From: an uncultured Candidatus Saccharibacteria bacterium
GTDB lineage: Bacteria > Patescibacteriota > Saccharimonadia > Saccharimonadales > Saccharimonadaceae
NCBI GenBank assembly: GCA_938036625.1
Contig: CALHQH010000021.1
Location: forward strand, 1 to 14,541
DNA length: 14,541 nucleotides
Reading direction: 5' to 3'
Of the stretch, positions 6,696 to 13,475 are shown in pieces (the stretch's first letter is position 1; each line of letters starts with the position of its first letter). The translations under genes were made by a program, and so were the position numbers. The notes beneath the pieces were generated by a model. It did no database searches. It was not told the origin of the DNA and saw nothing but the letters and a program-made list of their open reading frames with translations.

Positions 6696-7445
6696 ATGAT
6701 TGTCTGGCTATTCTCAGGGCTTGCAGCAATCGTTGCAACTATTGTTGGACTCTTTATGGCTATAGGCCTTGTGTTAGAACAAGATGACGAGGAAAGTAAT
6801 CAATCCACTACAATAGGATTCTTTACAAAGGTCATTGCTACTATGCTTGTCCTCTACGGGATAGCAAATGCAGTGCTATATCCGATGTCCAGTTTTGATA
6901 CCAAAACAAAGCGTGCCTCTGCTACTATTGCACAGGTCACCTCCCACTACGGGCTTGAGTCGGATACTCAATATCCGCTTAAGTTAGGCCAACGCTTTGC
7001 CGGTACGTCTGGCAGTATGGCAGTGAACGGGAACTTCTTCTTCGTTCATGGCAGTGGCTCATGGACGCCAGCTACCGCTATTTCTGTCGGCTTTGCATCG
7101 CAAGGCGAGAGCTATATCTTAGAGATTCCAACATCTAAGATAACGTTTGTTCAATCAAACGAAGCAAAGTCTTCTGTTAGCATCCATATCGACTCAGATA
7201 TTAATGCGGGCCACAATTACGTCGTCAGAGAGGACTATAGCTCGTGCCATGCACGTGTCAGCTTCGGCTGGTGGTACTGCCACAGGACGCTCGAGAAGTC
7301 TTCTGTTAGCACCACGGATAGTGTAAGCCTACCTGAAGTCATTCAGGAGGCCTTTACAGAGGGCCATGCTCACGCTACCATAACCCTTTCTCCCGAGCAG
7401 TATCAGCTGCTCCTTACGGGCGGAAACCCCGCTCCGTCATCTTGA
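6696..7445 (+). CDS. Two-helix membrane protein with large extracytoplasmic domain, unknown function
   Basis: 249-residue protein with TM helices at about 4-27 and 42-64 joined by a short acidic loop (EQDDEESNQ). A predicted outside domain spans about 65-249. That domain is Ser/Thr/Gly-rich and beta-like, with Cys184 and Cys195 separated by 10 residues (SCHARVSFGWWYC), a likely disulfide loop. The C-terminus is polar with no sorting motif. I do not recognise the family. The ATG at 6696 lacks a good Shine-Dalgarno. Upstream lie a very strong promoter and a possible leader peptide, and a 13-bp hairpin closes the transcript, so it is a single-gene unit. A 16-base direct repeat in frame encodes KSSVS twice (residues 158-162 and 201-205). 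Confidence 0.72.
   Translation: MIVWLFSGLAAIVATIVGLFMAIGLVLEQDDEESNQSTTIGFFTKVIATMLVLYGIANAVLYPMSSFDTKTKRASATIAQVTSHYGLESDTQYPLKLGQRFAGTSGSMAVNGNFFFVHGSGSWTPATAISVGFASQGESYILEIPTSKITFVQSNEAKSSVSIHIDSDINAGHNYVVREDYSSCHARVSFGWWYCHRTLEKSSVSTTDSVSLPEVIQEAFTEGHAHATITLSPEQYQLLLTGGNPAPSS
7167..7311 (+). repeat. 16-bp in-frame direct repeat within the 6696 gene
   Basis: AAGTCTTCTGTTAGCA occurs exactly at 7167-7182 and at 7296-7311, 129 bases (43 codons) apart and in the same frame. It encodes KSSVS both times. Identity at all synonymous positions suggests a recent local duplication, conversion or a constrained site rather than protein-level similarity alone. Confidence 0.6.
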
Positions 7446-7464
7446 TCTATCGTCGAGCCTCACA

Positions 7465-7500
7465 GTATGCGCTCCGCTAGGTCGGTGGCGGAGCGCATAC
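7465..7500 (+). terminator. Perfect 13-bp hairpin terminator
   Basis: GTATGCGCTCCGC (7465-7477) and GCGGAGCGCATAC (7488-7500) pair perfectly around a 10-base loop, 19 bases after the stop of the 6696 gene. The downstream stretch (ATTGCAATTATTTCT) is only moderately T-rich. It most likely insulates lepB, whose -10 lies 37 bases further on. Confidence 0.7.
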
Positions 7501-7534
7501 ATTGCAATTATTTCTCCCCTCCGCCTGCAATTAG

Positions 7535-7543
7535 TGATATAAT
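7535..7543 (+). promoter_or_regulatory. Extended -10 of lepB
   Basis: TGATATAAT, with TATAAT at 7538-7543, ends 5 bases before the ATG at 7549. No -35 is seen. Standard spacing puts the transcription start at the A of the start codon, predicting a leaderless mRNA. Confidence 0.65.
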
Positions 7544-7548
7544 ACTTC

Positions 7549-8154
7549 ATGATGGAAGCAAGTTTTTTGACCCGCCACCCCAGGCTCAAGGATATCGGTG
7601 GCTTTGTAATTTTTGTGGTGTGCGTCATCGTTGGCACACTCCTTATCAATACCTTTGTATTTCGCAGCTTTAGCGTAACTGGCCCAAGCATGGAGCAGAC
7701 GCTCTACACTGGCGACCGGCTGATTGTCAATCGCCTGCCCGTCACGATGGCACATTTGCAAAACAATTCATACACACCCAAGCGGGGGCAAATTATCGTC
7801 TTTAAGAACCCGCTCTATAGCCCGGGCAGCGAGGATATGAACCTCGTTAAGCGCGTCATTGCCTTTGCAGGCGAGCGCGTCACAGTCAAAGATGGGACGC
7901 TGACTGTCTATAATAAAGAACATCCACAGGGCTTTCACCCCGACGACAGCTGGGATGGCCCTGGCTCTCCCACCAGTGGCGACACAGAGGTGACGGTGCC
8001 CGAAGGATCGATTTTTGTGGCAGGCGACCACCGCCAGGGCAGCTACTCGCTCGACTCACGCAATGGCCTCGGCACCGTGCCACTCTACGACGTGATTGGC
8101 CCCGTTAGCCTGCGCCTCTGGCCACTGACGAAGGTTCAGGGGTTTCAGGTATAA
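7549..8154 (+). CDS. lepB: Signal peptidase I
   Basis: 201-residue type I (S26) signal peptidase that removes signal peptides from exported proteins at the outer face of the membrane. One TM helix lies at about 16-37. The catalytic Ser47 lies in GPSMEQTL and the general-base Lys101 in NLVKRVIAFAGE. The C-terminal box GDHRQGSYSLDSR (159-171) matches the conserved GD...S.DSR region. The length matches the short Gram-positive/CPR form. Two ATG codons in tandem (7549, 7552) could start it; the first is chosen because the -10 places the transcript start there. There is no Shine-Dalgarno. It is monocistronic, following a hairpin terminator. Identification is secure from the Ser-Lys dyad. Confidence 0.95.
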   Translation: MMEASFLTRHPRLKDIGGFVIFVVCVIVGTLLINTFVFRSFSVTGPSMEQTLYTGDRLIVNRLPVTMAHLQNNSYTPKRGQIIVFKNPLYSPGSEDMNLVKRVIAFAGERVTVKDGTLTVYNKEHPQGFHPDDSWDGPGSPTSGDTEVTVPEGSIFVAGDHRQGSYSLDSRNGLGTVPLYDVIGPVSLRLWPLTKVQGFQV

Positions 8155-8497
8155 CATCTGATATCTCTCTTGCGGCTACCTCCATAGAGCAAAATCGCCC
8201 GCATGATTTCTCACCGTGAAGGCCACTCCACACCCCCGCACGCAGATCGGCTGCACAAATACAGCCCCCATTTGCTAAACTCTCTTGCAATTTTTACTCT
8301 TGCGAATAAGCTTAAATTACCTTAAGTATGTATTCTCTTATTTTTTGTTAGGTTTGCACTCATCCACACTCCCATCCGTTTGCATACAGAACTTAGCTAT
8401 TGTCTTGCATTTTTTTCGTTCATGCTATTAGTATTATAGAGACACATTCACTATTACAGAGTAATTTTATTACATTTGCCACCAGCTCTTTACCACA
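8155..8497. other. AT-rich intergenic region after lepB, no gene seen
   Basis: About 340 bases with no supported ORF. From about 8285 onward it is strongly AT-rich. It holds one DnaA-box-like 9-mer with one mismatch (TCATCCACA, 8360-8368). It also holds a possible promoter, TTGCAT (8405-8410) with TGC-TATTAG (8423-8431) at a short 15-base spacing, pointing at the hairpin at 8498-8535. This could express a small RNA of about 100 nt, but the evidence is thin. No lepB terminator is obvious. Confidence 0.4.
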
Positions 8498-8535
8498 ATA
8501 AATAAACCTTCTTATGGCAAAGAAGGTTTATTTAT
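8498..8535. terminator. Perfect 16-bp hairpin, terminator of parAB
   Basis: The arms at 8498-8513 and 8520-8535 pair over all 16 bases around a 6-base loop (ATGGCA). The hairpin begins 15 bases beyond the parB stop, and on the minus strand it runs into a T-rich arm (TTTATTTATTG), the expected shape of an intrinsic terminator. It could also end plus-strand transcripts. Confidence 0.75.
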
Positions 8536-8550
8536 ATATTCTCTACCCTG

Positions 8551-9465
8551 CTACTCCTCGTCCTGCGTATGCTCAAGCAAACCAATAATCCGCTCGAAGT
8601 CATCGTCGCTGGTGAAGCGGATAACGATCTGCCCCGCCCCGCGGCGGTTGCCACGGATCTGGACTGGTGCACTCAGCTGCTGCTCAAAGCGCTGGCTGGC
8701 AGCCGTATACTGCGGTGGCGGTGCTGGGCGCTGCGCCTTGGCGGTCTTTTGAGCAGAGTCACTTGCCTCGGTGCGCTTGAGAATGGCCAGGTACTGCTCG
8801 ATCCGCCGCGCGCTCCACTCTTCCTGAATAATCTTAGGTAGAATATCTGCAATTTGCGCTTCATCCAGGCTAATCAGCGGCCGAACTTGCCCCTCGCTCA
8901 GCTTGCCATCGACTACTGCTTGGCGCACTATCTCAGGCAAGCGCAAGAGACGCAGCGTATTGCTCACCGCACTGGGCGACTTGCCGCCGACGCGCTGGCC
9001 GATTTGCTCAAGCGTGAGGTTGAATTGATCGCGCAGCTTGAGGTATGCTGTGGCGGTCTCGATGGCGTTGAGGTTTTGGCGTTGGATATTTTCGATAAGA
9101 GAGAGTTCGAGCTTATGCTGATCAGATAGCGTACGTACCAGCGCTGGAATCTTCTCCAGCCCCGCCTTGGTAGCAGCTCGGTAGCGCCGCTCACCAGCCA
9201 CAATGACATATTTGCCTTTGTTATCAGGGGTGACGACGATGGGCTGCAACACACCATGAACACGGATGGACTCAGCGAGTTCATCGAGCAGCGTTTCGTC
9301 AAACACCCGGCGTGGCTGGGTAGGGTCAGGCATAATTTCTGCAAGCTTGATCTGGCGTAGATCGCTAATCCGGTCGTCTTGGTCGGCGGTTGGGTCGAAC
9401 GATTCGTCCAGTAGCTCCGCCGGAATCAGCGAATCAAACCCCCGCCCTAAACCTCGTTTTGCCAT
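8551..9465 (-). CDS. parB: ParB/Spo0J chromosome partition protein
   Basis: 304-residue DNA-binding CTPase clamp that loads at parS sites and works with ParA in chromosome segregation. The N-terminal MAKRGLGRGFDSLIP is typical of ParB. The ParB/Sulfiredoxin-like CTP-binding domain (about 36-130) contains QPRRVFD, LQPIVV, the GERRYRAA box (91-98) and ENIQRQNLNAIE (125-136). A helix-turn-helix lies at about 150-174 (TLEQIGQRVGGKSPSAVSNTLRLL). A Lys/Ala/Pro linker (about 231-252) leads to the C-terminal dimerisation domain (about 255-300). The ATG at 9465 directly abuts the parA TAA. Its ribosome site is a GGGGG run at 9471-9475 inside parA, so translation is coupled. No canonical parS palindrome was found in the window. 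Confidence 0.96.
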   Translation of the reverse strand: MAKRGLGRGFDSLIPAELLDESFDPTADQDDRISDLRQIKLAEIMPDPTQPRRVFDETLLDELAESIRVHGVLQPIVVTPDNKGKYVIVAGERRYRAATKAGLEKIPALVRTLSDQHKLELSLIENIQRQNLNAIETATAYLKLRDQFNLTLEQIGQRVGGKSPSAVSNTLRLLRLPEIVRQAVVDGKLSEGQVRPLISLDEAQIADILPKIIQEEWSARRIEQYLAILKRTEASDSAQKTAKAQRPAPPPQYTAASQRFEQQLSAPVQIRGNRRGAGQIVIRFTSDDDFERIIGLLEHTQDEE

Positions 9466-10230
9466 TTATACCCCCGTTCGTTCGATTATTTCTTTCGTCA
9501 CGGCTTTGTATGCCCGTGCACCCCGGCTAAAGCGGTCATATGCTCCAATCGGCGCACCATGGCTCGGTGCCTCGGCCAGGCGGACATTGCGCGGGATAGA
9601 CTCCGCAAACACCTTCGCCGGAAAATGCTTTGCAATCTCGGCTAAGACCTGACTCGAGAGTGATGTGCGACCATCCACCATAGTGGGTAGTACCCCAATA
9701 AGATCGAGTGTTGGATTCATATTCTTGCGTACCAGCTTCATCGTCTCGAGCAGCTGCCCGAGCCCTTCCAATGCATAGAATTCCGCCTGGACTGGCAAGA
9801 GCACATAGCGTGCGGCAATGAGCCCATTGACAGTAAGAAGGCTGAGGCTTGGTGGGCTATCGATAATGATATAGTCGTAGCCAGTTAGTTCATCAATCGC
9901 CCCTTTGAGACGGCTAAAACGATGCTGCGCCTTGGCCAGTTCTACCTCGGCATTGGCCAGCTGCGGCAGAGCGGGCGCGATAAAGAGATTCTTGTGCTCG
10001 GTTGGCTGAATGATATCAACAAGCTTCTTCTCACTCTTGACGACCTCTGTCATGGTAGCGTCGAGCAGCTGCTTATCTATGCCAAGGCCACTCGTGGCAT
10101 TGCCCTGCGGGTCAAAGTCAACAACGAGGGTTTTTTTGCCAGCCTTTGCCAAATAATAGGCAACATTAATCGCTGTTGTCGTTTTGCCAACACCACCTTT
10201 TTGATTTGTTACACAAATTACTGCCGTCAT
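9466..10230 (-). CDS. parA: ParA/Soj partition ATPase
   Basis: 254-residue deviant-Walker-A ATPase that binds DNA non-specifically and positions ParB-bound origins. It shows the signature KGGVGKTT (11-18) with both lysines, switch I VVDFDPQGN (36-44) and Walker B IIIDSPP (121-127). LLPVQAEFYALEG (144-156) and SIPRNVRLAEAPSHG (211-225) are typical of the chromosomal Soj group. There is no N-terminal HTH, so it is the short chromosomal type. It starts with ATG at 10230. An extended -10 at 10257-10265 gives a leader of about 19 nt with only a weak GGGA near the start. It forms a two-gene operon with parB with no intergenic base. Confidence 0.96.
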   Translation of the reverse strand: MTAVICVTNQKGGVGKTTTAINVAYYLAKAGKKTLVVDFDPQGNATSGLGIDKQLLDATMTEVVKSEKKLVDIIQPTEHKNLFIAPALPQLANAEVELAKAQHRFSRLKGAIDELTGYDYIIIDSPPSLSLLTVNGLIAARYVLLPVQAEFYALEGLGQLLETMKLVRKNMNPTLDLIGVLPTMVDGRTSLSSQVLAEIAKHFPAKVFAESIPRNVRLAEAPSHGAPIGAYDRFSRGARAYKAVTKEIIERTGV

Positions 10231-10256
10231 GTCCCGTATTTCCGTTTATCCTCTCC

Positions 10257-10265
10257 ATTATAGCA
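10257..10265 (-). promoter_or_regulatory. Extended -10 of parAB
   Basis: TGCTATAAT on the minus strand, with TATAAT at 10262-10257, 26 bases before the parA ATG. No good -35 is seen. Confidence 0.6.
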
Positions 10266-10513
10266 TAACCCACATTGGTTAGTGAGGTGAGGTAGCAAAG
10301 TTATACACAGGATAAGAAGGCCTTTTCGTGTGATCACCTCTGTGGTATTTGCACTTGCTGCCAAGGCCTACCTTGCGCTACTTCACTATACTGCCCACTC
10401 TAGGTTTTTCTTAAGTCTGAGCATATTATATCTTCATGTTGAGAAGAAAATCCGCTGCATTTCCCTAGGGTAAGGCAACAAATAGTGACCTAAGAGAAAT
10501 TAGCGTTGCATAT
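10266..10513. other. Intergenic region between parA and the ATPase gene; one DnaA-box-like site
   Basis: About 250 bases without a supported gene. TTATACACA (10301-10309) fits the DnaA-box consensus TTATNCACA. GAGGTGA (10284-10290) and TCACCTC (10334-10340) form an inverted repeat flanking it. AAGGCC motifs occur at 10317 and 10363. CCCTAGGG (10466-10473) is a short palindrome. No terminator with a U-tract is visible for the ATPase gene. Confidence 0.4.
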
Positions 10514-13387
10514 CTAGCGCAAAGCAAAGAAGGTTGGGTCATCAAGCTCATCGTGCGCATGCGCTGAGGCTGCACTATCAGGCTGCTTAGCCAGTGGCGC
10601 TGGGCCATTCGACTGAGGCTGCGCGGTATGCGGTTGGTGGTGCAAGAGCTGGGTTGGTATCGTGGTGCGCGGCTTGGCATGCTGAATGGAGAGAAGTGAT
10701 GGGTCTCGTGGCGCGGCTGGCTTAGATGCGGTACTCGCTGGCTTTTTGCCTGGAGAATACATGGTTGATTTGGCGGCTTTGCTGGGAGCAGCAGGCTTTT
10801 TTGCCTGCTTATCTGGCTTAGTGCTCGATGGCTCAGCAGTCGCCTGTTCATCGCGTGCTTCGCCACCAGCTGGCTTGCGTCGGCGGCGTCGGCGGCGCTT
10901 GGCTGCGCCTTCGCCTGTGGCGGTGGCTGACGATCCTGCTGAAGTCCCCGCCTGACCTGTCAACGTTACACTTACCCCTGTACTGCCCGGGTGGATCCGC
11001 TCATTAATGGTATCCTCCACTGTTTGGCGCGACTGGCTATACAGCTCACGGCTATGCTCAATAATGCGCGACAAATGGCTCCGCTTGGCCTCAGGCAAAT
11101 TAAGCGTGGTAGCACTAAAGGCTGGCGCCTTCTCGCCATTAATCACCATGTTGATGATGAAGTTGCGATTGTGCATCTGGGTGAGGTCGTTCTCCTCAAA
11201 CTGCGGTTCAAACTGCTTGGCAAGAATCGGACTATCGTCTGGCGAGACGCGGAAGCTAATCATCGTCCCAACGTTGCCAAAGACCGCATCACGCACCGTT
11301 GGCTCCATCTGCGAGATATATTGATTAGCCACGGTAAGGTTGAGTCCATACTTGCGTGCCTCGCTCAGAATGGTAGCAAAGCTGTCGGTCGCGAAGTTTT
11401 GGAACTCATCGACATAGAGATAAAATGGCCGCCGGTCATGGATGTCGAGGATATCGCTCCGGCTCATCGCCGCCAGCTGGATCTTCGTCACCAAAAATGA
11501 ACCAAGAATCCCCGCATTATCCTCGCCAATCAACCCCTTCGACAAATTCACCACCAAGATCTTGCCCTCGTCCATAATCTGGCGAATATTGAATGACGAA
11601 TGCGTCTGACCAATGATATTGCGGATAATGGGGTTCGCCGTAAAGGCCCCCACCTTGTTGAGCACTGGTGCGATGGCCTCTGTCTGGAACTTCTCCGACC
11701 AACTGGCAAATTCCACATTCCAGAACTGCCGCACCACCACATCGTTACAGTAGCCGATCGTCTCTTTGCGGAATTTTTTATCCGTCAGCATGCGGGTGAT
11801 ATCAAGCATGGTAGGCTCGGGCCGATCGAGTAGTGCCAAAATAGTATAGCGCAAAATATATTCCAGCCGCGGCCCCCAACTGTCACCAAACATCCGCTTG
11901 AGCACACCAATCACCTCTGATGAGATCGTCGATTTCTGCGCTGGGTTGGTAACTTCCAGTGGGTTAAAGCCAATCGGGTGCTCGACGTCTGCGGGGTTAA
12001 AATACACGACATCATCTAGCCGTGCCTCGGGGATGAACTTCATATTCTCGATGGCAAAATCGCCATGCGGGTCGATAATGGCATAGCCTTGATTATGATA
12101 AATATCGCTCAAGGCAAAGAGCTCCAATAGGCCACTCTTCCCCGCTCCCGTCTGGCCGATGATATAGACGTGGCGCGAGCGATCGCTCCGCAGCATACCA
12201 AACTGGTGATTGATCCCCCGAAAGTTGGTCAGACCAAAGGCCGAGATCTTCTCGTCATCAGCCGCATGACCAGTGAGGACAGGTAAGCGATTCGGTGGTT
12301 CGGCGGTTTTGTTGCTTGCCCAGACGATATTGGGCGTCTCAACATTGGTGTGCGGCAGGTGAAAGACACTCGCCATCTCCTCAATATTAAGCAAAAAGCC
12401 GCGGTCAGCAAAGAGGCGCAGCTTATAGCGGTTGAGGTCTTCCTTGCGGAAGCTATCGTGACTCATGGTAAAACCATTGAGGTTGGTGCTGTTATACTGT
12501 TTGAAGGTGCCAATGATTGCCTGCATGCGCAGCCGCGCGTCAGTGGTGCTATCGCCAAGATATGCAACGCGAATCTTGACCTGGTAGCCCAGCTTGGCGG
12601 CCTTTTTCTCGGCCTCGGCAATGCGGGTTTTGTCGCGATCGGAGAGCTCCGTTACTGTCGTCATGTTGCCCTCGGGTGGTTGCCACAGTGCCATGAGGAA
12701 CTGGCTAAACCACCGCGCCTTGGGGTGAAATGCGTCGCCAAACAGCCCACCACCGCGCACACGCCTCACCCACGCATCGGATGCTTTGTGCCAGTCATCC
12801 GCCACGGGGCGCACCAAAATCTGGATCCAAATCTCATCATCCGTATCCTCCAGTTTGGCTAACGTACCTGTAATACCGGCTAGCGGATCAACCTCAAAGC
12901 TCTGGAAGGTCTTGATCGGCAAAAATTCACTCTCTGCCAGCACAACCTCTGCTGTATAGACGACATGGTGCTGCTGCTCGTGCGCTGTATAGTCGGCCGT
13001 GGCGGTGCGGATCTGCACCGTGGGATACTGCGAATAAATCTGGCTCTCAACGAAGTTGCGTAGTGCACGCGGTGTCCAAACATAAAACTGAATTTGCCCA
13101 CCGACAGACGCAATCTCAAAGCTGAGATGTTCTTGGTAGCCATCATTAATCTTGAGCTCACGCGCATCGCGCAAGATGCCATGGAGGCTGGCAAACATTT
13201 GCTCAGCTGCGAGCTCAGACTTGTCATTAGCACGGGGGATTTCGAGGATAAGCAGCTCGCTCTCGACCTCGCGCAGCACGTCAACCTGCCGGTTGTTGCG
13301 CCACGTCAAATAACCGAGGAGGATAACCACTGGCACCCACACATACCACTGCAAAATAATCGTAAAAAACGTCGTAAAAAATGCCAT
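10514..13387 (-). CDS. TraC/VirD4-like type IV secretion ATPase with disordered Arg-rich tail
   Basis: 957-residue membrane-anchored ATPase of the HerA/VirB4/VirD4 superfamily, which drives DNA or protein transfer through type IV secretion-like systems. A TM helix lies at about 10-29, followed by a large region (about 40-350) common in CPR homologues. The motor domain starts near 385 with Walker A GQTGAGKS (411-418). It continues with DPHGD (439-443), the FNPLEV region, Walker B YLYVDE (Asp660, Glu661) and a VANQYISQM motif (686-694). After about residue 800 the protein turns low-complexity: KRRRRRRRKP (830-839), then Lys/Pro/Ala/Ser-rich sequence to the end. DPHGD favours a coupling-protein/TraC-like role rather than HerA. 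The start ATG 13387 lies 14 bases from an extended -10 with no Shine-Dalgarno. No other T4SS gene lies in the window. Substrate unknown. Confidence 0.85.
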   Translation of the reverse strand: MAFFTTFFTIILQWYVWVPVVILLGYLTWRNNRQVDVLREVESELLILEIPRANDKSELAAEQMFASLHGILRDARELKINDGYQEHLSFEIASVGGQIQFYVWTPRALRNFVESQIYSQYPTVQIRTATADYTAHEQQHHVVYTAEVVLAESEFLPIKTFQSFEVDPLAGITGTLAKLEDTDDEIWIQILVRPVADDWHKASDAWVRRVRGGGLFGDAFHPKARWFSQFLMALWQPPEGNMTTVTELSDRDKTRIAEAEKKAAKLGYQVKIRVAYLGDSTTDARLRMQAIIGTFKQYNSTNLNGFTMSHDSFRKEDLNRYKLRLFADRGFLLNIEEMASVFHLPHTNVETPNIVWASNKTAEPPNRLPVLTGHAADDEKISAFGLTNFRGINHQFGMLRSDRSRHVYIIGQTGAGKSGLLELFALSDIYHNQGYAIIDPHGDFAIENMKFIPEARLDDVVYFNPADVEHPIGFNPLEVTNPAQKSTISSEVIGVLKRMFGDSWGPRLEYILRYTILALLDRPEPTMLDITRMLTDKKFRKETIGYCNDVVVRQFWNVEFASWSEKFQTEAIAPVLNKVGAFTANPIIRNIIGQTHSSFNIRQIMDEGKILVVNLSKGLIGEDNAGILGSFLVTKIQLAAMSRSDILDIHDRRPFYLYVDEFQNFATDSFATILSEARKYGLNLTVANQYISQMEPTVRDAVFGNVGTMISFRVSPDDSPILAKQFEPQFEENDLTQMHNRNFIINMVINGEKAPAFSATTLNLPEAKRSHLSRIIEHSRELYSQSRQTVEDTINERIHPGSTGVSVTLTGQAGTSAGSSATATGEGAAKRRRRRRRKPAGGEARDEQATAEPSSTKPDKQAKKPAAPSKAAKSTMYSPGKKPASTASKPAAPRDPSLLSIQHAKPRTTIPTQLLHHQPHTAQPQSNGPAPLAKQPDSAASAHAHDELDDPTFFALR

Positions 13388-13401
13388 AATGACGCGCTTT
13401 G

Positions 13402-13430
13402 ATTATAGCATGGGACATGTGTTTTGACAA
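13402..13430 (-). promoter_or_regulatory. Promoter of the T4SS-type ATPase gene
   Basis: On the minus strand, TTGTCA (13430-13425), a 17-base spacer and TATAAT (13407-13402) preceded by TGC. The -10 ends 14 bases before the ATG, so the leader is about 6 nt. Its -35 overlaps a TTGACA on the opposite strand (13424-13429). Confidence 0.65.
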
Positions 13431-13453
13431 GGTATGTACGCAATTTGTTCAAT
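13424..13453 (+). promoter_or_regulatory. Possible divergent promoter for the 13476 ORF
   Basis: A perfect TTGACA (13424-13429) is followed after 18 bases by TTCAAT (13448-13453), a weak -10. It shares its -35 bases with the promoter of the ATPase gene on the other strand, so the two would compete for polymerase. The weak -10 keeps confidence low. Confidence 0.3.
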
Positions 13454-13475
13454 AGATTTGCTGAGACGGCGAGAA

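Noticed and set aside
8105..8290. 61-codon minus-strand ORF antisense to the lepB end
   Set aside because: TTG start with no supporting signals; overlaps a certain gene.
8155..8550. oriC in the AT-rich gap next to parB
   Set aside because: Only one imperfect DnaA-box-like 9-mer and no dnaA, dnaN, rnpA or gidB nearby; parAB alone is not enough.
10466..10473. CCCTAGGG palindrome as terminator of the ATPase gene
   Set aside because: An 8-base palindrome without loop or U-tract cannot act as an intrinsic terminator.
10465..10866. 133-codon minus-strand ORF
   Set aside because: Frame-shifted shadow of the low-complexity C-terminal tail of the T4SS-type ATPase.
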